Shown: positions 8,979 through 15,400 of the stretch, one piece after another
How the letters are laid out: the number at the start of each line of letters is the position of its first letter
Position numbering within the stretch: position 1 is the first letter of the stretch
Assembly: GCF_002115825.1 (NCBI RefSeq)
Contig: NZ_JFJZ01000019.1
Coordinates: 1-64,000, forward strand
Reading direction: 5' to 3'
Origin: Thalassospira sp. MCCC 1A01428
GTDB taxonomy: Bacteria; Pseudomonadota; Alphaproteobacteria; Rhodospirillales; Thalassospiraceae
DNA: 64,000 nt
Notes under the pieces: generated by a model
The model's input: the letters and a program-made list of their open reading frames with translations, nothing else
The model's database searches: none
What the model was told of the DNA's origin: nothing
Position numbers and translations under genes: made by a program

Positions 8979-9403
8979 TTTATCTGGCAATTCTGCTATC
9001 GGCCATCATGTATCGCATGCCCCGCGGCGGCGGGCTGGGGCCGGGGCGTTCCTCGCTGGGCTCCAGTATTTGGGCTTTGCTGTCCGGGGCCTTGTTCGCG
9101 GTTTCGCTTAACACCTGGTACGGTTTGCTTGTTGGCCCGTTGCTGTTTTTAGGCGATGCGCCGGGGTGGTCGCGCTGGTGGCCAACCGGGAAAAACCCCA
9201 GTGTGGTTTATCTCTCGCTACGGGGGTTTTTACTGCTTAACCCGTTTATGGGGGTGATTTATTTCGGATTTTATCGCTGGCGTCATCACTTGCCGCGATA
9301 TGGCCGGTTTATTGATGGCTGGACAGCCTATTCCGAACTCGCTTGCGGGCTGATCACGGCAACGGCCTGGGCGCTTGTTCTTATGGCCTTTGGCGATCCC
9401 TGA
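8975..9403 (+). CDS. Unknown prophage membrane protein
   Basis: This 142-residue protein is not recognised. It has about four hydrophobic segments (residues about 1-12, 29-58, 78-98 and 118-138) separated by short basic loops with RMPRGGGLGPGR and RWRHHLPRYGR. It is translationally coupled to the fibre-assembly gene by a four-base overlap and lies directly upstream of the holin. A role in lysis, such as a second holin or antiholin, is possible from position only. Confidence 0.6.
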   Translation: MIYLAILLSAIMYRMPRGGGLGPGRSSLGSSIWALLSGALFAVSLNTWYGLLVGPLLFLGDAPGWSRWWPTGKNPSVVYLSLRGFLLLNPFMGVIYFGFYRWRHHLPRYGRFIDGWTAYSELACGLITATAWALVLMAFGDP

Positions 9404-9430
9404 TTGCCCCGAATAACTGCAATCTCTGTG

Positions 9431-9462
9431 GCTGCCCTCGATATCGTCGGGCGGCTTTTTTT
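9431..9462 (+). terminator. Terminator-like hairpin between membrane gene and holin
   Basis: Arms GCTGCCC and GGGCGGC (one G-T pair) enclose an 11-base loop and are followed by seven T. The T run touches an ATG at 9463, so that ATG has no ribosome binding site. This argues that the holin starts at the later GTG. Confidence 0.6.
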
Positions 9463-9486
9463 ATGGCTGCGGACATTGGGGGCAGC

Positions 9487-9807
9487 GTGTTTGACAAACC
9501 GCCACACGAAATTGATACGGGCTGGCTATCGGTTTTAAAGCTGTGGGGCGCGATCCTGCCTTTCTCGCTTTATGCCCGACTGCTGTATCACCGCTATCTG
9601 GTCAGCAAGGGGCACCGCAAGTTTTGGAGTTGGGATTTGTTGTGGGAAGTCCTGACCGCCGGATTTTGCGCGGTGATGTCGGCCGGGGTTGCCAGTTACC
9701 TGAAACTTGATATCGGCACGGCCTGCGGTGTTGCCAGCTTCCTTGGCTGGCTGGGCCCGCGCGGCCTGCAAGTCCTGATTGCCGATTTTCGTAATACCAA
9801 AAAATAG
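9487..9807 (+). CDS. Phage holin, LydA/holin 3 type
   Basis: The predicted product of about 106 residues resembles LydA-type holins: an N-terminal hydrophobic segment (GWLSVLKLWGAILPFSLYARLL), a polar basic linker, then two close membrane segments (VLTAGFCAVMSAGVASYL and IGTACGVASFLGWLGPRGLQVLI). The GTG at 9487 has a GGGGG run four bases upstream. The in-frame ATG at 9463 lies inside the T tract of a terminator-like hairpin and lacks a binding site, so it is less likely. The protein should form the membrane lesion that times lysis and releases or activates the endolysin coded downstream. Confidence 0.7.
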   Translation: MFDKPPHEIDTGWLSVLKLWGAILPFSLYARLLYHRYLVSKGHRKFWSWDLLWEVLTAGFCAVMSAGVASYLKLDIGTACGVASFLGWLGPRGLQVLIADFRNTKK

Positions 9808-9824
9808 CAAGCGAGGTTCATAAA

Positions 9825-10049
9825 ATGATTGATGTTGCTTTGTCGGGCATCGCTAACCGGGGGCTTATTGCCCTTTTGGGGTTTCTTTTTATCTGGGCGG
9901 CGTTGCGGCTGCTGGACCGGGTATCTGGCTTTGATTTCAAGAAATGGATTAACAATGATGAAAACCGTGATCAGGTCGGCGCTTATTTGCGTTGGCGTCT
10001 TGCTGCCTTTTGCTTCGTCTTCGGCCTCATCGTTACCTTTTCTGCATGA
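9825..10049 (+). CDS. Small lysis-cassette membrane protein
   Basis: The 74-residue product has two hydrophobic segments (about residues 12-30 and 55-72) around a charged centre (FDFKKWINNDENRDQ). It starts at an ATG preceded by GCGAGG and its last 95 bases overlap the start of the transglycosylase gene in another frame. Size, topology and position suggest a second holin or an antiholin. No family is recognised with certainty. Confidence 0.55.
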   Translation: MIDVALSGIANRGLIALLGFLFIWAALRLLDRVSGFDFKKWINNDENRDQVGAYLRWRLAAFCFVFGLIVTFSA

Positions 10050-10530
10050 TCTGAAATTCAGACAGGTAACGGCCCTTTATATGCCGGGCGTCGATTGGCG
10101 GCTTTTGAAGGCGCAATGCTATCAGGAAAGCCGATTGATTCCTGATGCGGTTTCGCCAGCTGGGGCCATGGGCCTTTGCCAGTTTATGCCGGCCACCTGG
10201 CGCGGCATTATCAGGCAGGGAAAGTTGCCGCCCGATGCGTCTGCCTTCGCCCCCCGGCTGTCTATCGAGGCAGCCGGGTTTTATATGGGAAAATTGCGCG
10301 CTGAATGGTCAAGCCCACGCCCGGAATGGGATCGGCATAGTCTGGCACTGGCCAGCTATAACGCCGGGTTGGGGCACTTGCTGACCGCTCAACACAAATG
10401 CAATGGGGCGGTACTTTATAGCCGTATTATTCCTTGTTTGCCTGCCGTGACGGGGCGGCATAGCGCCGAAACAATCAACTATGTCACCAGCATCTGGGGT
10501 TGGTTCGACAAGATGAAAAAAGGGTGGTGA
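9955..10530 (+). CDS. Phage endolysin: secreted SLT-type lytic transglycosylase
   Basis: The 191-residue protein starts with a signal peptide (MKTVIRSALICVGVLLPFASSSA) and then an SLT/lysozyme-like domain. The signature is AQCYQESRLIPDAVSPAGAMGLCQFMPATW, where the glutamate in YQESR is the expected catalytic acid, and ALASYNAGLGH is the third motif. It cleaves the glycan strand of peptidoglycan with formation of anhydromuramic ends. The signal sequence suggests export by Sec, so it may be a signal-arrest-release type endolysin that does not need a pore. The gene overlaps the preceding membrane protein gene by 95 bases. A second ATG follows immediately at 9958. Confidence 0.85.
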   Translation: MMKTVIRSALICVGVLLPFASSSASSLPFLHDLKFRQVTALYMPGVDWRLLKAQCYQESRLIPDAVSPAGAMGLCQFMPATWRGIIRQGKLPPDASAFAPRLSIEAAGFYMGKLRAEWSSPRPEWDRHSLALASYNAGLGHLLTAQHKCNGAVLYSRIIPCLPAVTGRHSAETINYVTSIWGWFDKMKKGW

Positions 10531-10532
10531 AA

Positions 10533-10919
10533 ATGGGATTTGCCACATTGCTGCGGTTTGCCTTGGCGAATTGGCGGCTTATTTTGATCGGCGGCGGGGT
10601 TACCCTCGTCGCCGGTTTTTTATGGTCCTACCAGGTGCGGCTTGCCAATGCGCGGGCCGATGCGCTTCAAGCCAAATATCAAGCGCTTGCCGATGCCAAC
10701 ATGGCCAATCTGCAAACCATCGCACAAATGCAGGCGGATCGTGCAATGGCCGATGCCGCTATTGTTCGCGAACAGGCGCGGCGGATGCAGGCCGAAACCA
10801 AGTTTTCAGAACTGTTAAAGGGGGTGAATGATGCGCCGATTGATGGTTGTGTTGGTCCTGCTGTGCGCGGGGTTTTTGACCGCTTGCGCAGCGACGCCGC
10901 AAGTGGTGACGCGGACTGA
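10533..10919 (+). CDS. Rz-like inner-membrane spanin
   Basis: The 128-residue product has one N-terminal membrane anchor (about residues 12-34) and a long periplasmic helical region rich in alanine, glutamine and arginine (LANARADALQAKYQALADANMANLQT...), the standard Rz layout. The ATG at 10533 has AGGGTGG upstream. The gene for the partner lipoprotein begins inside it at 10828 in another reading frame, as in classical overlapping Rz/Rz1 pairs. Together they link inner and outer membrane and fuse them in the last step of lysis. Confidence 0.75.
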   Translation: MGFATLLRFALANWRLILIGGGVTLVAGFLWSYQVRLANARADALQAKYQALADANMANLQTIAQMQADRAMADAAIVREQARRMQAETKFSELLKGVNDAPIDGCVGPAVRGVFDRLRSDAASGDAD

Positions 10920-11100
10920 ATTTGTAAAGCAGGATATCCCGGCATCATTGCTTGCCTGTGACGATCGCCCTGCCGTTCCAGTGGCCCCTGTAACCGATCA
11001 AAAAGTCGGGCGGTATATCGTCGGGTTATTATCTGCGCATGATGATTGCAAGGGCAAGCTGGATGCCGTGCGGGGGTTGGCGGTGCGAGACGAACCCTAA
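10828..11100 (+). CDS. Rz1-like outer-membrane spanin lipoprotein
   Basis: The 90-residue product carries a lipoprotein signal with the lipobox LTAC at about residues 17-20 (VLVLLCAGFLTACAAT). Mature length is about 71 residues, with several prolines (RPAVPVAPVT). The first 92 bases lie inside the Rz-like gene in another frame. This nested arrangement and the lipobox are the main evidence for Rz1. It is the last gene of the late operon and converges with a minus-strand gene, the two stop regions touching at 11097-11100. Confidence 0.8.
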   Translation: MMRRLMVVLVLLCAGFLTACAATPQVVTRTEFVKQDIPASLLACDDRPAVPVAPVTDQKVGRYIVGLLSAHDDCKGKLDAVRGLAVRDEP

Positions 11101-11624
11101 GAGGCTTTGCGCTTCGCTGGCTTGACTGGCTCGCGCCCGGCTTGACTGACGAGATAGTCATGCACCTTTTGATAATGCTCGTTTTTGGTTAGCTTTGGCA
11201 CGTCTTGATGGGTGCCGCGTTCAAATCGTCCGCGGCTCCATTTGTTAACATAGTCTCTTATCTCTGGATGGGCGAGAATGAAGAACATGATTGTTCTGGT
11301 GCCCGTTGTTTCATCTATTTCAACACCACCTTTTTCAAATTCAATTAGCATTCCATGGGCGTATTGACGGGCATCAAGAACAAGGGACGCTTGTTCTTTG
11401 CTGATATCTTCTGGAAGCCTGGCACCCAGTGTTTTTGCAATTGAATTTTTTTGCGCTTCAGTTGCTGTATCAGACAATCCAATGTCGGGCATTTCAAATT
11501 CGGTAATTGCCGGGTTAACAATGACAATTTTGTTCTTTGACCCGGCATTTTCCGGTTTGACAACAATCATTCCAATAATGAATGCGACGACCAAAACCCC
11601 GATAAAGATATAGACGAACGTCAT
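11097..11624 (-). CDS. Unknown membrane-anchored prophage protein
   Basis: The 175-residue product has one N-terminal membrane segment (residues about 2-22, rich in Ile/Val/Phe) followed by a soluble, charged region, so it probably sits in the inner membrane with the rest in the cytoplasm or periplasm. No family is recognised. It is transcribed against the lysis genes, together with the immunity regulators on the same strand, and its DNA is AT-richer than the tail genes. Such genes are often expressed in the lysogen and alter host phenotype or block superinfection. That is inference from position. Confidence 0.6.
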   Translation of the reverse strand: MTFVYIFIGVLVVAFIIGMIVVKPENAGSKNKIVIVNPAITEFEMPDIGLSDTATEAQKNSIAKTLGARLPEDISKEQASLVLDARQYAHGMLIEFEKGGVEIDETTGTRTIMFFILAHPEIRDYVNKWSRGRFERGTHQDVPKLTKNEHYQKVHDYLVSQAGREPVKPAKRKAS

Positions 11625-11722
11625 TTACCACCCCCGTTTGTGCCTGGAGGTGAAAAATCTAATTTAAAATTGAAATGAGAGTCAAAACAATAAGTTAACG
11701 GGTGTCCGAAATGGATGGCCCG

Positions 11723-11947
11723 TTATTGCTTTTTCAGCCTCACGCCGGGGCCTTCGCCGTTTTCGGCGATGAACTGAATGCCTGCGGCTTCAAAGGTGAG
11801 TTTCATGGCGTTGACTGTCGAGGTGCGAACGTCACCCCCGGCTTCAAATTTAGTAATTGTATTTCTGTTGACCCCTGATTCTCCGCTCAACTTTTGGATG
11901 TTCCAATTTAGAGCGGCACGAGCCATACGACATTGAGTAGCGTTCAT
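11723..11947 (-). CDS. Small XRE-family regulator, third of a tandem trio
   Basis: The 74-residue protein is a single Cro/C1-type helix-turn-helix domain (residues about 3-55: CRMARAALNWNIQKLSGESG, then VNRNTITKFEAG). It is followed by the short tail IQFIAENGEGPGVRLKK. It has no separate dimerisation or cleavage domain, unlike lambda CI. The gene follows its paralogue at 11949 by one base. A stretch of 33 bases near its 3' end (11741-11773) is identical to 12194-12226 in the first paralogue. It probably acts as a repressor in the prophage switch. Confidence 0.8.
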   Translation of the reverse strand: MNATQCRMARAALNWNIQKLSGESGVNRNTITKFEAGGDVRTSTVNAMKLTFEAAGIQFIAENGEGPGVRLKKQ

Positions 11948-11948
11948 T

Positions 11949-12179
11949 CTACCCGTTCTTTTTTATCCTGATGCCGGGGCCTTCGTTTTCTTCATCGAGA
12001 AAGATGATGCCAGCGTTTTCATAGGCAAATTTAAGGGCGGAAATTGTCGATTGATTGGAAACGCCTCCCCGCTCAAATCGACTAATTGTATTTTGGCTAA
12101 CTCCCGAGTGATGGGTGGTTAAGCCAAGGGTCCAGTCCAGCGCGGCGCGTGCCATTTTGCTTTGTACAGGAGTTATCAT
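11949..12179 (-). CDS. Small XRE-family regulator, second of a tandem trio
   Basis: The 76-residue protein has the same plan as its neighbours: one helix-turn-helix domain (SKMARAALDWTLGLTTHHSG, then VSQNTISRFERGG) and the tail IIFLDEENEGPGIRIKK. The tail is the most diverged of the three. Its ATG overlaps the stop of the upstream gene by four bases, so the two are translationally coupled. A repressor function is likely from family; its operator is not known. Confidence 0.8.
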   Translation of the reverse strand: MITPVQSKMARAALDWTLGLTTHHSGVSQNTISRFERGGVSNQSTISALKFAYENAGIIFLDEENEGPGIRIKKNG

Positions 12180-12403
12180 GATTTTTTTAGCCGCACGCCG
12201 GGGCCTTCGCCGTTTTCGGCGATGAAGAGTACTCCGGCGTTTTCGAGCGCGTTTTTAATCGATTTCAATCTGTTTTCGTGCGGAATTCTGCGGCCTTTTT
12301 CAAAGTCGCGGACGGTCGAGAGACCAACCAGCGCGTGTTCGGCTAGTGCTTGTTGGGACCAATCGATTAACCCTCTTGCTGCTCGGCATTGCTCGGGGGA
12401 CAT
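12176..12403 (-). CDS. Small XRE-family regulator, first of a tandem trio
   Basis: The 75-residue protein starts MSPEQCRAARGLIDWSQQAL, the usual beginning of a widespread alphaproteobacterial single-domain XRE group. It continues with VGLSTVRDFEKGRR (recognition helix region) and ends VLFIAENGEGPGVRLKK. It is promoter-proximal and divergent from the antirepressor operon, with 106 bases of operator-bearing DNA between. By position it is the best candidate for the main prophage repressor. Confidence 0.85.
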   Translation of the reverse strand: MSPEQCRAARGLIDWSQQALAEHALVGLSTVRDFEKGRRIPHENRLKSIKNALENAGVLFIAENGEGPGVRLKKS

Positions 12404-12461
12404 GAATATACCTTTATTGTTTATTTCAACGAAAATAGTTGACTTGACCGATAAGCGTCAA
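12404..12461. promoter_or_regulatory. Divergent promoter region of the prophage switch
   Basis: TTGACT at 12439-12444 lies 17 bases before TACGTT at 12462-12467 on the + strand. On the minus strand TTGACG (12461-12456) lies 18 bases before TATTTT (12437-12432). The two would overlap back to back. An inverted repeat TCAAC-N7-GTTGA occupies 12426-12442 over both. The hexamers are only partial matches, so this is a reading of the sequence, not a proven promoter. Confidence 0.4.
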
Positions 12462-12498
12462 TACGTTTAATTCAACGATATTCGTTAATTTAAACGTA
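12462..12498. promoter_or_regulatory. 37-bp palindromic operator in front of the antirepressor operon
   Basis: Nested inverted repeats share one centre at 12480. The outer arms are TACGTTTAA (12462-12470) and TTAAACGTA (12490-12498), perfectly complementary. The inner arms are AACGA and TCGTT (12474-12478 and 12482-12486). In all 15 of 18 symmetric pairs match. It ends one base before the AGAGAGG ribosome binding site of the gene at 12510, which is where a repressor would block transcription. Confidence 0.6.
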
Positions 12499-12509
12499 GA
12501 GAGGTTGCT

Positions 12510-12806
12510 ATGCAGGCAAAATTTCAAATCCCCACGACCATCACCGGTCTGTCGGCGATGTACAAAGAATTGAAGCGGGTCGGAAATGGCGACGCGGATG
12601 GCAGTTTGTCCCATTGGTGGGATTCACAACTGACGGTGTTGCCTGCCCGGGATGTGGATGAATTGATGGTTAAATTCGATATGCTGACGGACTGGGCGCG
12701 GGAAGACAGCCCCGGCATGATGGCGTGGGAAGTGGAACGCCTGCATCTTTTGGTGCAATCGGTGCGCCGCGATGTGATGGCGATGAACGCCGGAGGTGAG
12801 AAATGA
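12510..12806 (+). CDS. Unknown early prophage protein
   Basis: The 98-residue acidic, tryptophan-rich protein is not recognised. It has no membrane segment or helix-turn-helix that can be seen. It is the first gene of the rightward early transcript, starts after AGAGAGG, lies directly behind the large palindrome, and overlaps the antirepressor start by four bases. Expression together with the antirepressor is therefore very likely, and a role in induction or early phage development is an inference from that. Confidence 0.65.
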   Translation: MQAKFQIPTTITGLSAMYKELKRVGNGDADGSLSHWWDSQLTVLPARDVDELMVKFDMLTDWAREDSPGMMAWEVERLHLLVQSVRRDVMAMNAGGEK

Positions 12807-13690
12807 CCAATCCGGTAGCATTTGATTTTGAAGGCCAGTCTGTTCGCACAATCGAAATTGAAGGTGTGATTTGGTTTGTGTTGGTCGATGTCTGTAAAGT
12901 GCTGGAGATTGAAAACAATCGTAATGTTGCTGCTCGTCTGGATGATGATGAAAAAAATACCGTCCATATTGCGGACGGTATTCAGGGCAACCCGAATATA
13001 ACCATCATCAATGAAAGCGGCCTCTATTCGCTGATCCTGACCAGCCGCAAGGAAGCGGCCAAGCGGTTCAAAAAATGGGTGACGGCGGAAGTTCTTCCAG
13101 CTTTGCGCAAGACGGGCCGTTATGACATGGCTGGCGCCAGCCAATCGACCGGGCAGAGCCGCAAGAATTTGCCGACGTCACTGATTCCCAAAGCAGAGCG
13201 GCATTATGATCTGGCGCTGGTCCGCGAGGCGCGGGCGGTTTATGGCGAGGCCGGGGCGCGGCATGTGTGGGCCAATTCCGACACGCTGCCCGATATGTCG
13301 CAATTAAGTCGTCAGGACCGGCTGGATGATTTGGCCCGGATGCGGGGCGAAGACTGCCTAAGGTATTTGCTGCGCTATGCGATTGGCCGGGGCATTCCGC
13401 TGTCGGAAATGATTTTATATGCCCAATATCGCGACGATGTGAATAGCGGGCTTGAAAACCGGGGCATCAAGGTGTCGCCGCTGCGCTATCGCGGCAAGGT
13501 GATTTTTGCCAGCCATCATGCCTTTTTAAACAAGGTGTTCGCCCCCACCGACTGGGCGGGCATTTACCAGCGGGTTTTGATGGATATTCCGGGTGCTTAT
13601 TTAACCCGTGGTCCGGTGATGTTTGGCGATGACGAAATCCCCGGCGTGATTATTCCGCTGGTGGTGATTAATAATCTGGGTGGGTTTTAA
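12803..13690 (+). CDS. Bro-N domain phage antirepressor
   Basis: The 295-residue protein has an N-terminal Bro-N DNA-binding domain (residues about 5-110). Signs are VIWFVLVDVCKVLEIENNRNVAARLDDDEK, then INESGLYSLILTSRKEAAKRFKKWV and LPALRKTGRY, all typical of phage antirepressors. After a linker, residues 189-295 form a separate C-terminal domain also present at bases 1-324. The gene is coupled to the upstream early gene by ATGA. Antirepressors of this group usually counteract the phage repressor by binding it; here the three small XRE proteins are the likely targets (inference). Confidence 0.85.
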   Translation: MTNPVAFDFEGQSVRTIEIEGVIWFVLVDVCKVLEIENNRNVAARLDDDEKNTVHIADGIQGNPNITIINESGLYSLILTSRKEAAKRFKKWVTAEVLPALRKTGRYDMAGASQSTGQSRKNLPTSLIPKAERHYDLALVREARAVYGEAGARHVWANSDTLPDMSQLSRQDRLDDLARMRGEDCLRYLLRYAIGRGIPLSEMILYAQYRDDVNSGLENRGIKVSPLRYRGKVIFASHHAFLNKVFAPTDWAGIYQRVLMDIPGAYLTRGPVMFGDDEIPGVIIPLVVINNLGGF

Positions 13691-13698
13691 ACGCGAAA

Positions 13699-14997
13699 TC
13701 AATAGGCGACCTTTTTTATCCACCTGTATTTCTGTTCAAGACTTGCGCCATCGCCGTAGCTTGGCCGGTGGAACTTATGCCCCATAAGATCGGCCTGGAT
13801 ACGGTCGGGTGCCTCTGCTTTGGTCAAGGCATCCTGAAAGCTGTGACGAAGTGAATAAACGCTGTGGTCGTCGGTTTCACGCAAGTCGTTATCGGTCAGG
13901 TGACGATTTGTATTCGCGCTTAATTGTGTTGGTTTGTTGCGATAATCAATAAAGCCTTTGGGAACAAGTTCCTTGAAGGCATCAAGCGCGACGCCCGCCA
14001 GCGGCAAGGTGCGCGGTCGATACATTGTTTTCAGGCTTCGTTCGCTGTTTTCCCTGATATGGAAATGGGGGATGCCGGCATTCAAAACGATGTCGTCCGG
14101 GGCCAGCCCCGCCAGTTCCGCCGGTCCTGCGCCTGTATTGACGATAATCATAATCAGGGCGCGGCATTCCGGGTGCAGGCTTTTCAGCGCCCCAGGTGCG
14201 AGAATGCGCGTGCGAATAAAATCAGACGAGTAGGGTGGCCGCGTGTTCTTTTTCTTTTCGCGAAATCGCAACCGTGCCAATGGGTCATCAAGCCCTAATT
14301 GCAGGCCCTCGTTGACCTTCTCGAATATTTGATGAAGATGCCCAAAATCCTTGTTGGCGCTATTAATCGTCATATTTTCGGTTTCGATGCGATCCCACCA
14401 CCAATCTCGAAATTTAAGGGCATCCGACCGCGTGATTTTCCCTAATTCCGGGTCGCCTGTGACATCCCCCCAGTTTCGGACGGCTTTAGCGCGCGGATTT
14501 TTCCAGCGCCGAATCTGTTCGTCATTTTTATCAGCCAGCCAGTCGCGTGTCAGTCTGACGAATTCTTCCAGCGCGTCCGCCATTGTAATGGCCGGCGCAC
14601 TTGCGCCCCCGGCAAGGGCCGTTACCACGGCTTTCTTTTCAATCCCGGCTTTTTCGATCTTTTCCAGTCGCGCCAGCACATCTGTCGTGCTGGCTTCCCG
14701 TGCGATCTGGTCGGCTGGTTGATAATCAAACCCCATGGACTGGGCGATTTTGACAGCGGAGTCGTATTGATCTTTAGCTTGATCCTGATGCCCGAATTTG
14801 ATGATCGAATGCCAATATTGTTCAATATCGCGGTGAACAATATCGCGTCGGGAAAGGGCTGTTTTCAGGTCGGATGTTTTAAGCGAGATACGGACAAAAC
14901 CTGTGCCTAATGCCATCGATACGTCTGACGGCTTGCGGCGATAATAATAATATCTGCCATTCCGCAACAGTAAATATTGGTGTCCGTTCTCTGCCAT
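13699..14997 (-). CDS. Tyrosine recombinase, prophage integrase (DUF6538-type N-terminus)
   Basis: The 432-residue protein has the short N-terminal arm-binding start YLLLRNGRYYYYRRKPSD, a SAM-like core-binding domain (about residues 130-240) and a catalytic domain from about 260. Box II is YSLRHSF with R384 and H385 (Tyr replaces the usual His at 381, common in this alphaproteobacterial group). H407 in LMGHK and the nucleophile candidate Y414 are present. In box I, however, the usual TGARPSE reads NTGAGPAE: residue 291 is Gly (GGA, 14125-14127) where the catalytic Arg I is expected. It lies beside the tRNA-Ser 3' end, the likely attachment site. Confidence 0.9.
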   Translation of the reverse strand: MAENGHQYLLLRNGRYYYYRRKPSDVSMALGTGFVRISLKTSDLKTALSRRDIVHRDIEQYWHSIIKFGHQDQAKDQYDSAVKIAQSMGFDYQPADQIAREASTTDVLARLEKIEKAGIEKKAVVTALAGGASAPAITMADALEEFVRLTRDWLADKNDEQIRRWKNPRAKAVRNWGDVTGDPELGKITRSDALKFRDWWWDRIETENMTINSANKDFGHLHQIFEKVNEGLQLGLDDPLARLRFREKKKNTRPPYSSDFIRTRILAPGALKSLHPECRALIMIIVNTGAGPAELAGLAPDDIVLNAGIPHFHIRENSERSLKTMYRPRTLPLAGVALDAFKELVPKGFIDYRNKPTQLSANTNRHLTDNDLRETDDHSVYSLRHSFQDALTKAEAPDRIQADLMGHKFHRPSYGDGASLEQKYRWIKKVAY

Positions 14998-15030
14998 TTG
15001 TATCCCAGTTTGTATCCCGTTTTGTATCCC
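14997..15030. repeat. Three 12-bp direct repeats next to the integrase start
   Basis: TTTGTATCCC occurs at 14997-15006, 15009-15018 and 15021-15030, with an exact 12-base period and variable last two bases. The array touches the integrase start codon on the minus strand. Direct repeats at such places are commonly arm-type integrase binding sites or sites for autoregulation. The same bases also encode GYK repeats in an unused frame. Confidence 0.6.
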
Positions 15031-15133
15031 ATTTTTCGGGGATATACTTGGATCAAACGTGGAAAATGGTCAACAAGAACCGCGTAAACCATTGAAAACA
15101 ATGGATAATATGAAATTTTTAACTTTGGGAAAA

Positions 15134-15180
15134 TGGCGGAGAGACAGGGATTCGAACCCTGGGTACCCGTAAAGGCACGC
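15134..15180. other. Probable prophage attachment site (attR side)
   Basis: The 3' half of tRNA-Ser lies at the prophage edge beside the integrase, and tRNA 3' ends are the usual core for such recombinases. The second copy of the core would be on the left, outside the window, so the exact core cannot be fixed. Confidence 0.35.
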
Positions 15181-15223
15181 CGGTTTTCAAGACCGGTGCA
15201 TTCAACCACTCTGCCATCTCTCC
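15134..15223 (-). tRNA. tRNA-Ser (anticodon TGA)
   Basis: On the minus strand the 90-base gene starts GGAGAGATGGCAGAGTGG. It has the anticodon TGA in a CTTGAAA loop, a long variable arm (serine class II), the T-loop GGTTCGAATCC, and ends TCTCTCC-G-CCA with encoded CCA. The acceptor arms GGAGAGA and TCTCTCC pair perfectly. Its 3' end faces the integrase gene 137 bases away, as expected for a prophage attachment site. Confidence 0.95.
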
Positions 15224-15400
15224 GCAATGTGGTCTGTTTGTTGCGGCCCCTCAATAAGGGCACGAGGGGATGCTGTCAATATATGTTATTGCTTCGATGG
15301 TCGATAAAATTACATTTTGGGATCAAAGCTCTGCGTTGGCACCAAATTTACGCGACAGACATCGTCCCGCCCGGCGGGATGTTAAAAAACGGGGGACATA

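Noticed and set aside
14997-15030. The three short repeats as a CRISPR array
   Set aside because: Units are ten bases with two-base spacers and there are no cas genes; they fit integrase or regulator sites.
14907-15263. A minus-strand 118-residue frame with GYK repeats running over the integrase start and tRNA-Ser
   Set aside because: It overlaps a clear tRNA and the integrase start; the repeat is explained by the 12-base DNA repeats, and no family likeness is seen.
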